A stretch of 64,000 nt of DNA from Mesorhizobium sp. LSHC420B00 (GTDB taxonomy: Bacteria > Pseudomonadota > Alphaproteobacteria > Rhizobiales > Rhizobiaceae), in NCBI RefSeq assembly GCF_000503055.1, contig NZ_AYVY01000005.1, positions 52,525 to 116,524 of the forward strand, read 5' to 3'. Under the pieces are notes generated by a model. That model saw only the letters and a list, made by a program, of their open reading frames with translations, ran no database searches and had not been told where the DNA came from. Made by a program: the position numbers and the translations under genes. The number at the start of each line of letters is the position of its first letter. Position 1 is the first letter of the stretch. Of the stretch, positions 25,120-35,964 are shown piece after piece.

Positions 25120-26558
25120 ATGGGCGCCGGTGCCTTGACCCATGATGCCGACCTTCCGAACGCCGACCGGCAACGATGGCTGGCGCTGGCGGAGAAAGCG
25201 CTGGCCGGCGGTTCCTTCGAGGAAAAGCTCGTCTCGCATACGGACGACGCCATCCGCATCGAGCCGCTCTACGAGCGTTCGGTCACCGCCGAGCCTGTCG
25301 TGCGCGCCAACCCGGGATCACCGTGGATTGTCAGCCAGCGTATCGACGATCCGGACATAGTCCGCGCCAGGGCACAGGCGCTGGAAGACGTCGCGCAGGG
25401 TGCTACCGGACTGTCGCTTGTCTTCGAAGGCGCGCCGAACGCCTTCGGCTATGGCTTGCCGAGGACGGCCGAGGCGCTGGAGGGCGTGCTCGACGGCGTG
25501 CCGCTCAACCGCATCCAGATCCGCATCGATGCCCATCCCTGGAGCCGCGCCGTGGCCGACTGGCTGGTGGCGTTCTTGACCAAGCGCCGCTCCGACCCGG
25601 CAAAGCTCAACCTCTCCTTCGGCATCGATCCGGCGGCGATATTTGCCGGGACCGGCAGGCTGCGCATGTCGATCGAAGCTTTGCAGGCATCGATGCCGCA
25701 GTCGCTGGCGCATTTCTTTTCGATGGGGGTGCCCGGCGTGCTGCTGGAAGCCGACGGGCGGGTGTTCCACAATGCCGGCGCAACCGAGGCGCAGGAGCTT
25801 GGCACGATGCTCGCCTCGGCAGTCTCCTATTTGAGGCTGTTCGAGAAGGCGCGCCAGCCGCTTGTCTATGCGGCGCCGCATATCGGTTTTGCGCTCAGCG
25901 TCGACCAGGACCAGTTCGTGTCGACGGCCAAGGTCAGGGCGTTGCGGAGACTGTGGGCGCGTGTCCAGGAGGCCTGCTCGATACCGCCCTCCACCGCCAG
26001 CATCCATGCCGAAACCTCCTTCAGGATGATGACGGCGGCCGACCCGGAAACCAACATCCTGCGCACCACCATCGCCGCTTTTGCCGCTGCCGCCGGCGGG
26101 GCGGATTCGATCGCCATCCTGCCGCATACCATCGCGCACGGCCTGCCCGCGGGTTTTGCACGCCGCGTTGCCCGCAACGCGCAACTGATCATGGCCAATG
26201 AAAGCCACATCGACCACGTCGCCGATCCGGCTTGCGGTTCGGGCGCCGTCGAAACCCTGACTGCGGAGCTCTGCGCGGCGGCCTGGCAGGAGTTCCAGCA
26301 GATCGAGGCGGAAGGCGGCGTGCTGACCAGCCTCGAACAAGGCCACGTCCAGAGACGCGTGCAGGCAGCTTCCGCCCGCCGCAACGCTGCCTACCAGGCG
26401 GGCGAACGGGCGATCGTCGGCACGACGCTGCACCCGTCGAAAACCGAGCGTCCGGTCGAGACGCTGGCGGCGGAGCGGCGGCCAGCCTTCACCGAAGGCG
26501 TTGCGGTGTGCGAGCCGCTGTTTCCGATCCGCATCGATCAGTCGATCGGAGCCGTACC

Positions 26559-26562
<4 letters not shown>
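25120..26562 (+). CDS. mutA: Methylmalonyl-CoA mutase, small (beta) subunit
   Basis: A 480-aa partner subunit of the B12-dependent methylmalonyl-CoA mutase, which interconverts methylmalonyl-CoA and succinyl-CoA in propionate metabolism. It has the mutase TIM barrel (for example [20 protein letters not shown] and [20 protein letters not shown]) but lacks the C-terminal cobalamin domain, as expected of the non-catalytic subunit. The ATG at 25120 has GAGGAGAA at 25109-25116. It overlaps the large subunit by 4 bases (ATGA), so the two are made in equal amounts. Confidence 0.93.
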
Positions 26563-28682
<2,120 letters not shown>

Positions 28683-28689
28683 CGCTTTG

Positions 28690-28743
28690 TTATAATGCCC
28701 GTTGCAACGACCGACACGCTGAGTTATAATCAGCGTTGCAACA
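28690..28743 (+). promoter_or_regulatory. Toxin-antitoxin promoter with two 20-bp operator repeats
   Basis: Two direct repeats, GTTATAATGCCCGTTGCAAC (28690-28709) and GTTATAATCAGCGTTGCAAC (28724-28743), differ at three positions. Each contains the palindrome GTTGCAAC. TTGCAA of the first (28703-28708) and TATAAT of the second (28726-28731) are 17 bases apart, a near-consensus sigma-70 promoter. So the operator copies build the promoter, and an antitoxin bound to them would block it. The antitoxin ATG lies 12 bases on, with AGGA at 28744-28747. Confidence 0.85.
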
Positions 28744-28755
28744 GGATGTCTCACC

Positions 28756-28977
28756 ATGAACACGACCATTCGCAAGATCGGCAATTCCGAAGGCGTGATC
28801 CTGCCGAGGGAGATTCTCGATCGTCTGAACCTGAAGGCCGGCGACCAGCTTCAAATCGTTGAAACAGGTGACGGTCTTGCGCTGAAGCCGGTGGACGACA
28901 GCTTCGAGCGGCAAATGAAAGCTGCCCGCGAGGTCATGGACAAATACAAGGTCGCGCTTCAGAAGCTCGCCGAATGA
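28756..28977 (+). CDS. AbrB/MazE-type antitoxin
   Basis: A 73-aa antitoxin. The N-terminal 45 residues are an AbrB/SpoVT swapped-hairpin DNA-binding domain: TTIRKIGNSEGVILPREILD and LKAGDQLQIVETGDGLALKP. The C-terminal helix (FERQMKAAREVMDKYKVALQ) should be the flexible part that plugs the toxin. It probably represses its own promoter through the two repeats just upstream, in a toxin-dependent way. The gene overlaps doc by 4 bases (ATGA). A Phd-type antitoxin is the classic Doc partner; the AbrB fold is the variant common in proteobacteria. Confidence 0.92.
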   Translation: MNTTIRKIGNSEGVILPREILDRLNLKAGDQLQIVETGDGLALKPVDDSFERQMKAAREVMDKYKVALQKLAE

Positions 28978-29363
28978 GCTGGGAGTTTCTGACGCGGCGT
29001 GCAGTCGAAGCGATGCACGCCGAGCAGTTGCGCCGACACGGCGGAGCACAAGGCTTGAGGGATGAAAATGCCATTGAATCGGCGCTCGCCCGTGCGGAGA
29101 ACAAAGCCAACTACGGAGACCCGTCGGTTGAAGAACTCGCCGCCGTCTATGTCTTCGGCATCGCCCGAAATCATGCCTTTGTCGACGGCAACAAACGCAC
29201 CGCCATTGTCGCTGCCGGCGCATTTCTGATTGTGAATGGTTATGCCCTGTCGGCCAATGACGGCATGCTTTACGAATTCGTCATGGGCGTCGCCGCCGGC
29301 GAAATCGACGAGGCCGGTGCCGCGGCGTTCTTCCGCGACCATGTCGTCAAGCTCGAAGACTAA
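28974..29363 (+). CDS. doc: Doc family toxin (Fic fold, type II toxin-antitoxin)
   Basis: A 129-aa death-on-curing toxin. The Fic motif is intact: ARNHAFVDGNKRTAIVAAGA, with His, Phe, Asp, Gly-Asn and Arg in place. Doc proteins phosphorylate and inactivate elongation factor Tu, stopping translation; the family lacks an internal inhibitory helix and relies on the antitoxin. Start and antitoxin stop overlap (ATGA), and the stop overlaps the end of the gre gene on the other strand by 4 bases. Because all catalytic residues remain, the module looks active. Confidence 0.93.
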   Translation: MSWEFLTRRAVEAMHAEQLRRHGGAQGLRDENAIESALARAENKANYGDPSVEELAAVYVFGIARNHAFVDGNKRTAIVAAGAFLIVNGYALSANDGMLYEFVMGVAAGEIDEAGAAAFFRDHVVKLED

Positions 29364-29833
29364 CTATCGGAGAGCTTGACGATCTCCCATTCCTTGCCGT
29401 TAACCACGGCAATTTCGCCGACCTTCTTGCCGAACAGCGCCATCGCCATCGGCGACATATGGGAAATTGACCCTTTGGCCGGGTTGGCCTCATCCTCGCC
29501 GACGATCTTCCAGTGCACCTTCTTGCCGTCGTCGCTCTCCAGTGTGACGCCCATACCGAAGCGAACCATGTCGCTGCCCGGTTCCGGCACCGAAAGCTCG
29601 GCGCTTTCACGCCGCGCCGTCCAATAGCGGAGATCACGCGACACCAGCGCGATGCGCTCGCGGTCGGCCCTCTTTTCGGCTCTGCCCAGTTCGTCGCGCA
29701 GAGCGGCCACCTCCGCATCGATCAGCGCCAGGCCGTGTTCCGTCACCAGATTGCGGTGATGGCTGATCGGCCGCTCGCCGATGCCGGCAATGGCGTTTTC
29801 GCTGTCTTCCTCGCGGGTGAAGGCCCTGCTCAT
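29360..29833 (-). CDS. GreA/GreB family transcript elongation factor
   Basis: A 157-aa protein of the GreA/GreB family, which helps stalled RNA polymerase by stimulating transcript cleavage. The N-terminal coiled coil covers about residues 28-75 (VTEHGLALIDAEVAALRDEL, then RADRERIALVSRDLRYWTAR), and the C-terminal FKBP-like domain has KKVHWKIVGEDEANPAKGSI and SPMAMALFGKKVGEIAVVNG. It starts with SRAFTREEDS, like GreB. Rhizobia have a separate housekeeping greA, so this is probably an additional GreB-like copy. Confidence 0.85.
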   Translation of the reverse strand: MSRAFTREEDSENAIAGIGERPISHHRNLVTEHGLALIDAEVAALRDELGRAEKRADRERIALVSRDLRYWTARRESAELSVPEPGSDMVRFGMGVTLESDDGKKVHWKIVGEDEANPAKGSISHMSPMAMALFGKKVGEIAVVNGKEWEIVKLSDS

Positions 29834-29955
29834 CCGATGAACTTAGGCCCGGCGCGACGACTCCACAAGCCATAGCCGGCAAACCCGACCTCGGGGCCGA
29901 TCCCGTCTGGCACGAATCCTGCCGCGTGAGCGTTGGACGCAAGGGATCTGTGCCG

Positions 29956-31332
29956 ATGTTGAACAGAAGAACGCTGCTTACGCAGACCGCCGGCTTTGCC
30001 GTCATGGGGCTTTCGCTCGGCAAGGCAGCGGCGGAAAACCTGCACGGCATCGACAAAGCCGCGATGCGCGGGGCGATCAATGCGACCGATCTCGGCGTCC
30101 GGCCCGGCGCGCTTGAGGACCAGAGCAAGGCTTTCACCAAGCTGCTGCGCGAAGCGCACGTTCGCGACATGCCGGTGTTCCTGCCGCCGGGGACCTATAT
30201 CGTTTCCAACCTGTCGCTGCCCGGCCGCGTGCGCCTGTCCGGCGTGGCGGGCGCATCGCGGATCGTCTATGGCGGCAACGGCCATCTCATCATGGCGGAA
30301 CAGGCCGAGCATATCGTACTCAGTGGACTGGTGTTCGACGGCAGCAACCACTGGATGGGCGATTATACGCAAGGCCTGCTCGATCTGCGCCGCATCGCCC
30401 ATCTCGTCGTCGACAATTGCCAGCTTACCGGCAGCGGCAAGAACGGTCTGGCGCTCGAACACGCCTCGGGCCGTATCGAACGCTCGGAGATATCCGATGC
30501 GGCCGATGCCGGCATCTATTCGGTCGAGGCCGATGGCCTGGAAATATCAGGCAATAGCGTCTCCGACTGCGCCAATGGCGGCATTCTGGTGCACCGCTGG
30601 CAGGCGGCGGAAGATGGTACCATCGTCAGCGGCAACCGCGTCGAACGCATCCAGGCGCGCAGCGGCGGAACCGGCCAGAACGGCAACGGCATCAATGCCT
30701 TCCGCGCCGGCAATGTCATCATCTCCGGCAATATTGTTTCGGATTGCGCGTTTTCGGCTATCCGCGCCAACAGTGCCAGCAATTTGCAGATCACCGGCAA
30801 CACCTGCTCGCGCTCGGGCGAAACAGCCGTGTATTCCGAATTCTCATTCGAAGGCGCCATCATCAGCAACAACATCGTCGATAGTGCTGCGAACGGTATT
30901 TCGATCGTCAATTTCAACGAAGGCGGCCGCATGGGGGTCTGCTCCGGCAACATCGTCCGCAACCTGTCGACCAGCGGCCCCTACCCTGCCGATGCGCCCG
31001 GCTTCGGCGTCGGCATCAGCGTCGAGGCAGACACCACCGTTTCCGGCAATGTCGTTGAGAATGCGCCGCTCTACGGCATGCAGATCGGCTGGGGACCGTT
31101 CATGCGCAATGTGGTCGCCACGGGAAACGTCATCCGCAAGGCGGGGACCGGTATCGTCGTCACCGTGGTCGAAGGTGCCGGGACGGCAATCATCTCCGAC
31201 AATGTCATCGACGGAGTCCAGAACGGCGCGATCGTCGGCCAGCGCTGGGCCGAGCCGGTGACCGGCGACCTCGCCGCGTCAGGCAATGCCGGCTATGCGC
31301 ATTTGACCGTCGAGCGCAATCACGTCAGTTGA
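29956..31332 (+). CDS. TIGR03808 family Tat-translocated beta-helix protein
   Basis: A 458-aa protein of the rhizobial TIGR03808 family. The N-terminus MLNRRTLLTQTAGFAVMGLS is a twin-arginine signal. The mature part is a right-handed parallel beta helix, with many turns of the kind NVIISGNIVSDCAFSAIRAN, LQITGNTCSRSGETAVYSEF and AIISDNVIDGVQNGAIVGQR. Pectate-lyase-like proteins share this fold, but no catalytic set is obvious. The ATG at 29956 has AAGGGA upstream and begins exactly at the signal, so the longer start at 29926 is rejected. The 3' end overlaps the asparaginase gene by 8 bases, tail to tail. Confidence 0.92.
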   Translation: MLNRRTLLTQTAGFAVMGLSLGKAAAENLHGIDKAAMRGAINATDLGVRPGALEDQSKAFTKLLREAHVRDMPVFLPPGTYIVSNLSLPGRVRLSGVAGASRIVYGGNGHLIMAEQAEHIVLSGLVFDGSNHWMGDYTQGLLDLRRIAHLVVDNCQLTGSGKNGLALEHASGRIERSEISDAADAGIYSVEADGLEISGNSVSDCANGGILVHRWQAAEDGTIVSGNRVERIQARSGGTGQNGNGINAFRAGNVIISGNIVSDCAFSAIRANSASNLQITGNTCSRSGETAVYSEFSFEGAIISNNIVDSAANGISIVNFNEGGRMGVCSGNIVRNLSTSGPYPADAPGFGVGISVEADTTVSGNVVENAPLYGMQIGWGPFMRNVVATGNVIRKAGTGIVVTVVEGAGTAIISDNVIDGVQNGAIVGQRWAEPVTGDLAASGNAGYAHLTVERNHVS

Positions 31333-32329
31333 GGGCGGCGGTGGGCCGGAGCGCGCCGACTTTGGCGCCGATCCGGCTTTCGATAGGCGGATTTGCCTGT
31401 TCGATCAGCTTTGCCGCCAGCGGCTGGTCTGCGTGCAAAAGCTTTAACAGCACGGCCGCGAGCATGACTTCAGTTGCGCGGCCGGCGCCGTCGTCGCATT
31501 TCAGCGCGATGCCAAGGCCAAGCTCTGGAAGGGCGGCACAATGGACGCCCTCGGCGCCCCCCTTGGCAAAGATCCGGCCAGGCGCGGCCTCCATCATCGC
31601 GACGTCGGACCTGCCAGTGCCGGCGACGAAAAACGGCTCGGCCATGCAGGCGGAAAGCAGCCGCTTCGCCGCCCGGGCGCGCACCGGCTCGAAGCTGGCG
31701 CCTGTCGCCATGCGGGCAAAGCCAAGCGCAAAGCTGCGCAGCGGCACGGCATAGGTCGGAATCGAGCAACCGTCAGTGCCACGGTGATCGGCGTCATGGG
31801 CAGCACCGGTCACCGCCTGCATCGCTTCGCGCACCATCTCCTGCGAAGCATGGCCAGCCTTGACGTAACCGCGATGGGCGATGCCGCTGTGAACGCAGGT
31901 GCATAGGAAGCCTGAGTGCTTGCCGGAACAATTGTTGTGCAGCGCGTTCGGCACGCTGCCGGCGCGGGCAAGCGCCAGCGTCGCCCCATGGCTCGACGGC
32001 CAATGCGCGCCGCATTCGAGTGCCGTCTCGTCCAGGCCGGCCTTCGCCAGCATAGCCCTCGCGAGCTCGACATGTGGCGGCTCGCCGGAATGCGAGGCGC
32101 AGGCCAGTGCCAGCTCCCGGTCACCGAAGCCGTAGCCATCGGCAGCGCCGCTCTCGACCAGCGGCAACGCCTGGATCGCCTTGACCGCCGAACGCGGGAA
32201 CACCGGTTGTGCCGTGTCGCCGATCTCCCAGACAGGCTTGCCGTCGGCGTCGAAGACGGCAACAGCGCCGCGATGCGCGCTCTCGACGATAGCGCCGCGC
32301 AAAACTTCGACCAGAACCGGATTTGTCAT
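31325..32329 (-). CDS. L-asparaginase, Rhizobium etli type
   Basis: A 334-aa cytosolic asparaginase of the class first described in Rhizobium etli, unrelated in fold to the E. coli enzymes. The Ser-Lys pairs and zinc-site residues are visible: VFPRSAVKAIQALPLVESGA (SxxK), NNCSGKHSGFLCTC (Cys and Lys) and GTDGCSIPTYAVPL (Cys). The family hydrolyses asparagine to aspartate and ammonia, letting the cell use asparagine as carbon and nitrogen source. The ATG at 32329 begins MTNPVLVEVLRG as expected. No transporter or regulator of an ans operon is adjacent. Confidence 0.92.
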   Translation of the reverse strand: MTNPVLVEVLRGAIVESAHRGAVAVFDADGKPVWEIGDTAQPVFPRSAVKAIQALPLVESGAADGYGFGDRELALACASHSGEPPHVELARAMLAKAGLDETALECGAHWPSSHGATLALARAGSVPNALHNNCSGKHSGFLCTCVHSGIAHRGYVKAGHASQEMVREAMQAVTGAAHDADHRGTDGCSIPTYAVPLRSFALGFARMATGASFEPVRARAAKRLLSACMAEPFFVAGTGRSDVAMMEAAPGRIFAKGGAEGVHCAALPELGLGIALKCDDGAGRATEVMLAAVLLKLLHADQPLAAKLIEQANPPIESRIGAKVGALRPTAALN

Positions 32330-32342
32330 GAATTCCCCGCTA

Positions 32343-32390
32343 GCGCATGATCTCGAAACTCGGAATCAATTTTCGAAAAGGATCATGCGC
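32343..32390. repeat. Rhizobial intergenic palindromic repeat
   Basis: Perfect outer arms GCGCATGATC (32343-32352) and GATCATGCGC (32381-32390) enclose inner arms TCGAAA (32353-32358) and TTTCGA (32371-32376). It resembles the short GCATGATC-type palindromes scattered between genes in Mesorhizobium and Rhizobium. It lies between the asparaginase start and the thiolase stop. A run of GCGC tracts (about 32415-32442) follows. Confidence 0.7.
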
Positions 32391-32459
32391 AAAATCAAAG
32401 CGATATAGCGCCCTTTTGCGCGCGCGAAGCGGCGCGCGCGCTGTAATGCGGGGCCGCTT

Positions 32460-33626
32460 TTATCTGATCCGGTCGAGAATGGAAACGTAGTTGGCGACCG
32501 CCGCGCCGCCCATGTTGAAGATGCCGCCGAGCTTTGCTCCCGGCACCTGGATGCCGCCCGCCTCGCCGACGAGTTGCATGGCGGTAAGCACATGCATCGA
32601 TACGCCGGTGGCACCGATCGGGTGGCCCTTGGCCTTCAGCCCGCCGGACGGATTGACCGGCAGCCTTCCGCCTTTCGCCGTATCGCCATCCAAGGCCAGC
32701 TTGGCGCCCTCGCCCGGCTTGGCCAGGCCCATCGCCTCATACTCGATCAGCTCGGCGATGGTGAAACAGTCATGCGTCTCGACGAAGGACAGGTCGCCGA
32801 GCGTCACGCCGGCCTGCTTCAGCGCCTGATTCCAGGCCTGCTCGCAACCTTCGAACGCGAGGATGTCGCGCTTCGACATCGGCAGGAAATCCTGCACATG
32901 CTCATTGGCGCGGAAGGCGACGGCGCGGCGCATCTTCAGCGCCGTCGCCGTGTCGGCGAGGACAAGGGCGGCGGCGCCGTCCGAAACCAGCGAGCAGTCT
33001 GTGCGCTTCAGCGGACCGGCGACGAAGGGGTTTTTTTCGCTTTCCTGCCGGCAGAACTCGTAGCCGAAATCCTTGCGCATCTGCGCGTAGGGATTGTCGA
33101 CGCCGTTCTTATGGTTCTTGGCGGCGATCATCGCCAGCGCATCCGACTGGTCGCCGTAGCGCTGGAAATAGGCTTGAGCGATCTTGCCGAAGACGCCAGC
33201 GAAGCCTGCCGGCGTGTCACCATCCTCCGGCAGATACGAGGCCTTGAGCAGGTTCTTGCCGATCTCAGGACCGGGCGTCGTCGTCATCTGCTCGGCGCCG
33301 ACCACCAGCACGATACGGGCGGCATTTGCGTCGATGGCGCGGATGCCTTGCCTGACCGCCGCCGAGCCGGTGGCGCAGGCGTTCTCGACGCGGGTCGCCG
33401 GCTTGAAGCGCAGCCGGTCGTCTGCCTGGAGGACCAGGCTCGCGGTGAAATCCTGGGCGGAAAACCCGGCGTTGAAGTGGCCGAGCACGATCTCGTCGAC
33501 GTCATCTGGACCGATGCCGGCATGATCGAGCGCCTCGACCGCCACCTTGGTGATCAGGCCCTCCAGCGTCTCGCCTTCGAGCTTGCCGAAGCGCGAATGC
33601 GCCCAACCGACGATGCATGCTGTCAT
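32460..33626 (-). CDS. Thiolase / acetyl-CoA acetyltransferase, SCP-x type
   Basis: A 388-aa thiolase-superfamily enzyme. The nucleophilic Cys is in RVENACATGSAAVRQG. The SCP-x subgroup signature HDCF occurs in FVETHDCFTIAELIEYEAMG. The His is in LKAKGHPIGATGVSM. The last motif is FNMGGAAVAN, where ordinary thiolases have CxG, again as in SCP-x proteins, so the second catalytic Cys comes from HDCF. It should cleave or form 3-oxoacyl-CoA with a methyl-branched or unusual acyl chain. The ATG at 33626 has GGGGAT close upstream. It diverges from betI with 221 bases between starts. Confidence 0.9.
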   Translation of the reverse strand: MTACIVGWAHSRFGKLEGETLEGLITKVAVEALDHAGIGPDDVDEIVLGHFNAGFSAQDFTASLVLQADDRLRFKPATRVENACATGSAAVRQGIRAIDANAARIVLVVGAEQMTTTPGPEIGKNLLKASYLPEDGDTPAGFAGVFGKIAQAYFQRYGDQSDALAMIAAKNHKNGVDNPYAQMRKDFGYEFCRQESEKNPFVAGPLKRTDCSLVSDGAAALVLADTATALKMRRAVAFRANEHVQDFLPMSKRDILAFEGCEQAWNQALKQAGVTLGDLSFVETHDCFTIAELIEYEAMGLAKPGEGAKLALDGDTAKGGRLPVNPSGGLKAKGHPIGATGVSMHVLTAMQLVGEAGGIQVPGAKLGGIFNMGGAAVANYVSILDRIR

Positions 33627-33789
33627 GGCGATCCCCATCCTGCAGGCCCGGCTGCGCGATGTCGCGGCCGCTCGGCATTGTTCAAGGATGAACCGTTCCG
33701 CCGGTTTCGTGAAGGGGCCAGAACCGCACAATCGCTTGATCTTGATATCTGGTCATAACGCCTGGCATTTGCCAGCAAATCAGGCTGAA

Positions 33790-33819
33790 TTTTTTGTTGA
33801 TTGATGCGTCAATAAAAAA
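33790..33819. promoter_or_regulatory. Inverted repeat upstream of betI, likely BetI operator
   Basis: TTTTTTGTTGA and TCAATAAAAAA pair at 10 of 11 positions around ATTGATGCGTCAAT-type core (33800-33813), itself a perfect 5-bp palindrome ATTGA/TCAAT with spacer TGCG. TTGA/TCAA half-sites in an AT-rich frame fit the BetI operators described in enteric bacteria and rhizobia. It sits 28 bases before the betI ATG, in the thiolase-betI divergent space. Confidence 0.65.
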
Positions 33820-33847
33820 TAAACTTACCCAACAGGCCGGAGCAAGA

Positions 33848-34438
33848 ATGCCGAAACTCGGAATGGAGCCGTTGCGCCGCAAGGCGCTCATCGACGCAAC
33901 GATCTCGGCGATCGGCGAGCGCGGTTCGCTTGATGTCACGATGTCGGAAATCGCCGGGCGCGCCGGCGTGTCCTCGGCGCTTGCCCACCATTATTTCGGC
34001 GCCAAGGACGAATTGCTGTTGGCGACGATGCGGCACATCCTGAGCGGGCTCACCGCCGATACGCGGCGCGCGCTTCGCACGGCCGGCACGGCGCGCCAGC
34101 GCGTCTCGGCAGTGGTCGCGGTCAATTTCTCCGACGTCCAGTTCCAGCCGGAAACGATCGCCGCCTGGCTCGCCTTCTATGTCGAGGCGCAGAAATCGGC
34201 AGCACTTCGCCGGCTGCTCAAGGTCTATGCACGGCGGCTGCATTCCAATCTGCTTAGCGGGCTGACCGGTATCCTGCCGAGAAGCGAGGCCGACCGGGTT
34301 GCCGAAGCGACGGCGGCGCTGATCGACGGGCTCTATATCAGGCGCGCGCTGAAGGACGGCGTGCCCGATGCCGCGACCGCGATCGCACTGGTTGAGGACT
34401 ATCTCGAAATGAAGCTTAGCGGACGGCAGAAGCAGTGA
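33848..34438 (+). CDS. betI: Transcriptional repressor BetI (TetR family)
   Basis: A 196-aa TetR-family repressor of glycine betaine synthesis that responds to choline. The helix-turn-helix is [20 protein letters not shown] followed by [19 protein letters not shown], and the ligand domain has [20 protein letters not shown] and [13 protein letters not shown], typical of BetI. The start [18 protein letters not shown] at 33848 has GGAG 5 bases upstream. It is the first gene of the bet operon, overlaps betC by 4 bases (GTGA), and probably binds the inverted repeat at 33790 to control itself. Confidence 0.94.
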   Translation: MPKLGMEPLRRKALIDATISAIGERGSLDVTMSEIAGRAGVSSALAHHYFGAKDELLLATMRHILSGLTADTRRALRTAGTARQRVSAVVAVNFSDVQFQPETIAAWLAFYVEAQKSAALRRLLKVYARRLHSNLLSGLTGILPRSEADRVAEATAALIDGLYIRRALKDGVPDAATAIALVEDYLEMKLSGRQKQ

Positions 34439-35964
34439 CATCCAAGCGACCCAACATCCTGATCGTCATGGTCGATCAGCTCAACGGAACGCTGTTTCCA
34501 GACGGGCCGGCAGACTTCCTGCACGCGCCACATCTGAAGGCGCTCGCCGCGCGTTCGGCGCGTTTTTGCAACAACTACACCGCCTCGCCGCTCTGCGCGC
34601 CGGGCCGCGCCGCATTCATGAGCGGCCAATTGCCGTCACGCACCGGGGTCTATGACAACGCCGCCGAATTCACCTCGTCGATCCCGACCTTTGCCCATCA
34701 TCTGCGCGCCGCCGGCTATCACACCTGCCTCTCTGGCAAGATGCATTTCGTCGGGCCGGACCAGTTGCACGGCTTCGAGGAACGGCTGACCACCGACATC
34801 TATCCGGCCGATTTCGGCTGGACGCCGGACTATCGCAAGCCCGGCGAGCGGATCGACTGGTGGTATCACAATCTGGGCTCAGTGAGCGGTGCCGGAACTG
34901 CCGAAATCACCAACCAGCTGGAGTATGACGACGAGGTCGCCTTCCATGCGGTGCAGAAGCTCTACGATCTTGCCCGCGTCTCCGACGACGTCGCACATCG
35001 GCCCTGGTGCTTGACGGTTTCCTTCACCCATCCGCACGATCCCTACGTCGCACGGCGGCGCTACTGGGACCTCTACGAGGATTGCCCGGCGCTCGAGCCC
35101 GAGATCGGCTTCATTCCCTACGACAGGCAGGACCCGCATTCGCAGCGGCTCTACCGCGCCAGCGACTATGATAGCTTTGACATCACCGCGGAGCAGATCC
35201 GCCGCGCGCGGCGCGGCTATTTCGCCAATATCTCCTATCTCGACGACAAGCTCGGCGAGTTGCTGTCGGTGCTCGAGCGCACGCACATGCTCGACGACAC
35301 GGTCATCCTGTTCTGCTCGGACCACGGCGACATGCTCGGCGAGCGCGGCCTGTGGTTCAAGATGTGCTTCTTCGAAGGTTCGGCGCGGGTGCCGCTGATG
35401 ATCGCCGGCAAGAGCATACGCACCGGGCTGATCGACACGCCGGTCTCCAACCTCGACGTGACGCCGACGCTTTGCGATCTCGCCGGCATCGACATCAGCG
35501 CGATTGCGCCGTGGACCGACGGCCAGTCGCTACTGCCGCTGCTGAACGGAAGGAAACGCTCCGCGCCGGTGCTGATGGAATATGCAGCCGAAGGCTCGAA
35601 CGCGCCGATGGTGGCGATGCGCGAGGGCCGCTACAAATTCATCCATTGCGAGATCGATCCGCCGCAACTGTTTGATCTTGAATCGGATCCGCTGGAATTG
35701 ACCAACCTCGCCGCCGATCCGGCCAATGCGGCTTTGGTCGCGGCTTTCACCGGCAAGGTGCGGGAGCGCTGGGACATGGCGGCGTTCGATGCCGCGGTGC
35801 GTGCCAGCCAGGCACGCCGCTGGGTGGTCTACCCGGCGCTGCGCAACGGCACCCACTACCCTTGGGAATTCCAGCCGCTGCAGAAAGCATCGGAGCGCTA
35901 CATGCGCAATCACATGAACCTCGACCTGCTCGAAGAGCAGAAGCGCTTTCCGCGAGGCAAATGA
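34435..35964 (+). CDS. betC: Choline-sulfatase
   Basis: Hydrolyses choline-O-sulfate to choline and sulfate in the cytosol, feeding betaine synthesis and supplying sulfur. The 509-aa protein has the sulfatase signature [20 protein letters not shown], whose Cys (near 54) becomes formylglycine. Metal-binding residues are in [13 protein letters not shown], and [20 protein letters not shown] holds the second Asp-His set. [20 protein letters not shown] is typical of BetC. The start is GTG at 34435 inside the betI stop; the end overlaps the dehydratase start by 4 bases. Confidence 0.95.
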   Translation: MTSKRPNILIVMVDQLNGTLFPDGPADFLHAPHLKALAARSARFCNNYTASPLCAPGRAAFMSGQLPSRTGVYDNAAEFTSSIPTFAHHLRAAGYHTCLSGKMHFVGPDQLHGFEERLTTDIYPADFGWTPDYRKPGERIDWWYHNLGSVSGAGTAEITNQLEYDDEVAFHAVQKLYDLARVSDDVAHRPWCLTVSFTHPHDPYVARRRYWDLYEDCPALEPEIGFIPYDRQDPHSQRLYRASDYDSFDITAEQIRRARRGYFANISYLDDKLGELLSVLERTHMLDDTVILFCSDHGDMLGERGLWFKMCFFEGSARVPLMIAGKSIRTGLIDTPVSNLDVTPTLCDLAGIDISAIAPWTDGQSLLPLLNGRKRSAPVLMEYAAEGSNAPMVAMREGRYKFIHCEIDPPQLFDLESDPLELTNLAADPANAALVAAFTGKVRERWDMAAFDAAVRASQARRWVVYPALRNGTHYPWEFQPLQKASERYMRNHMNLDLLEEQKRFPRGK

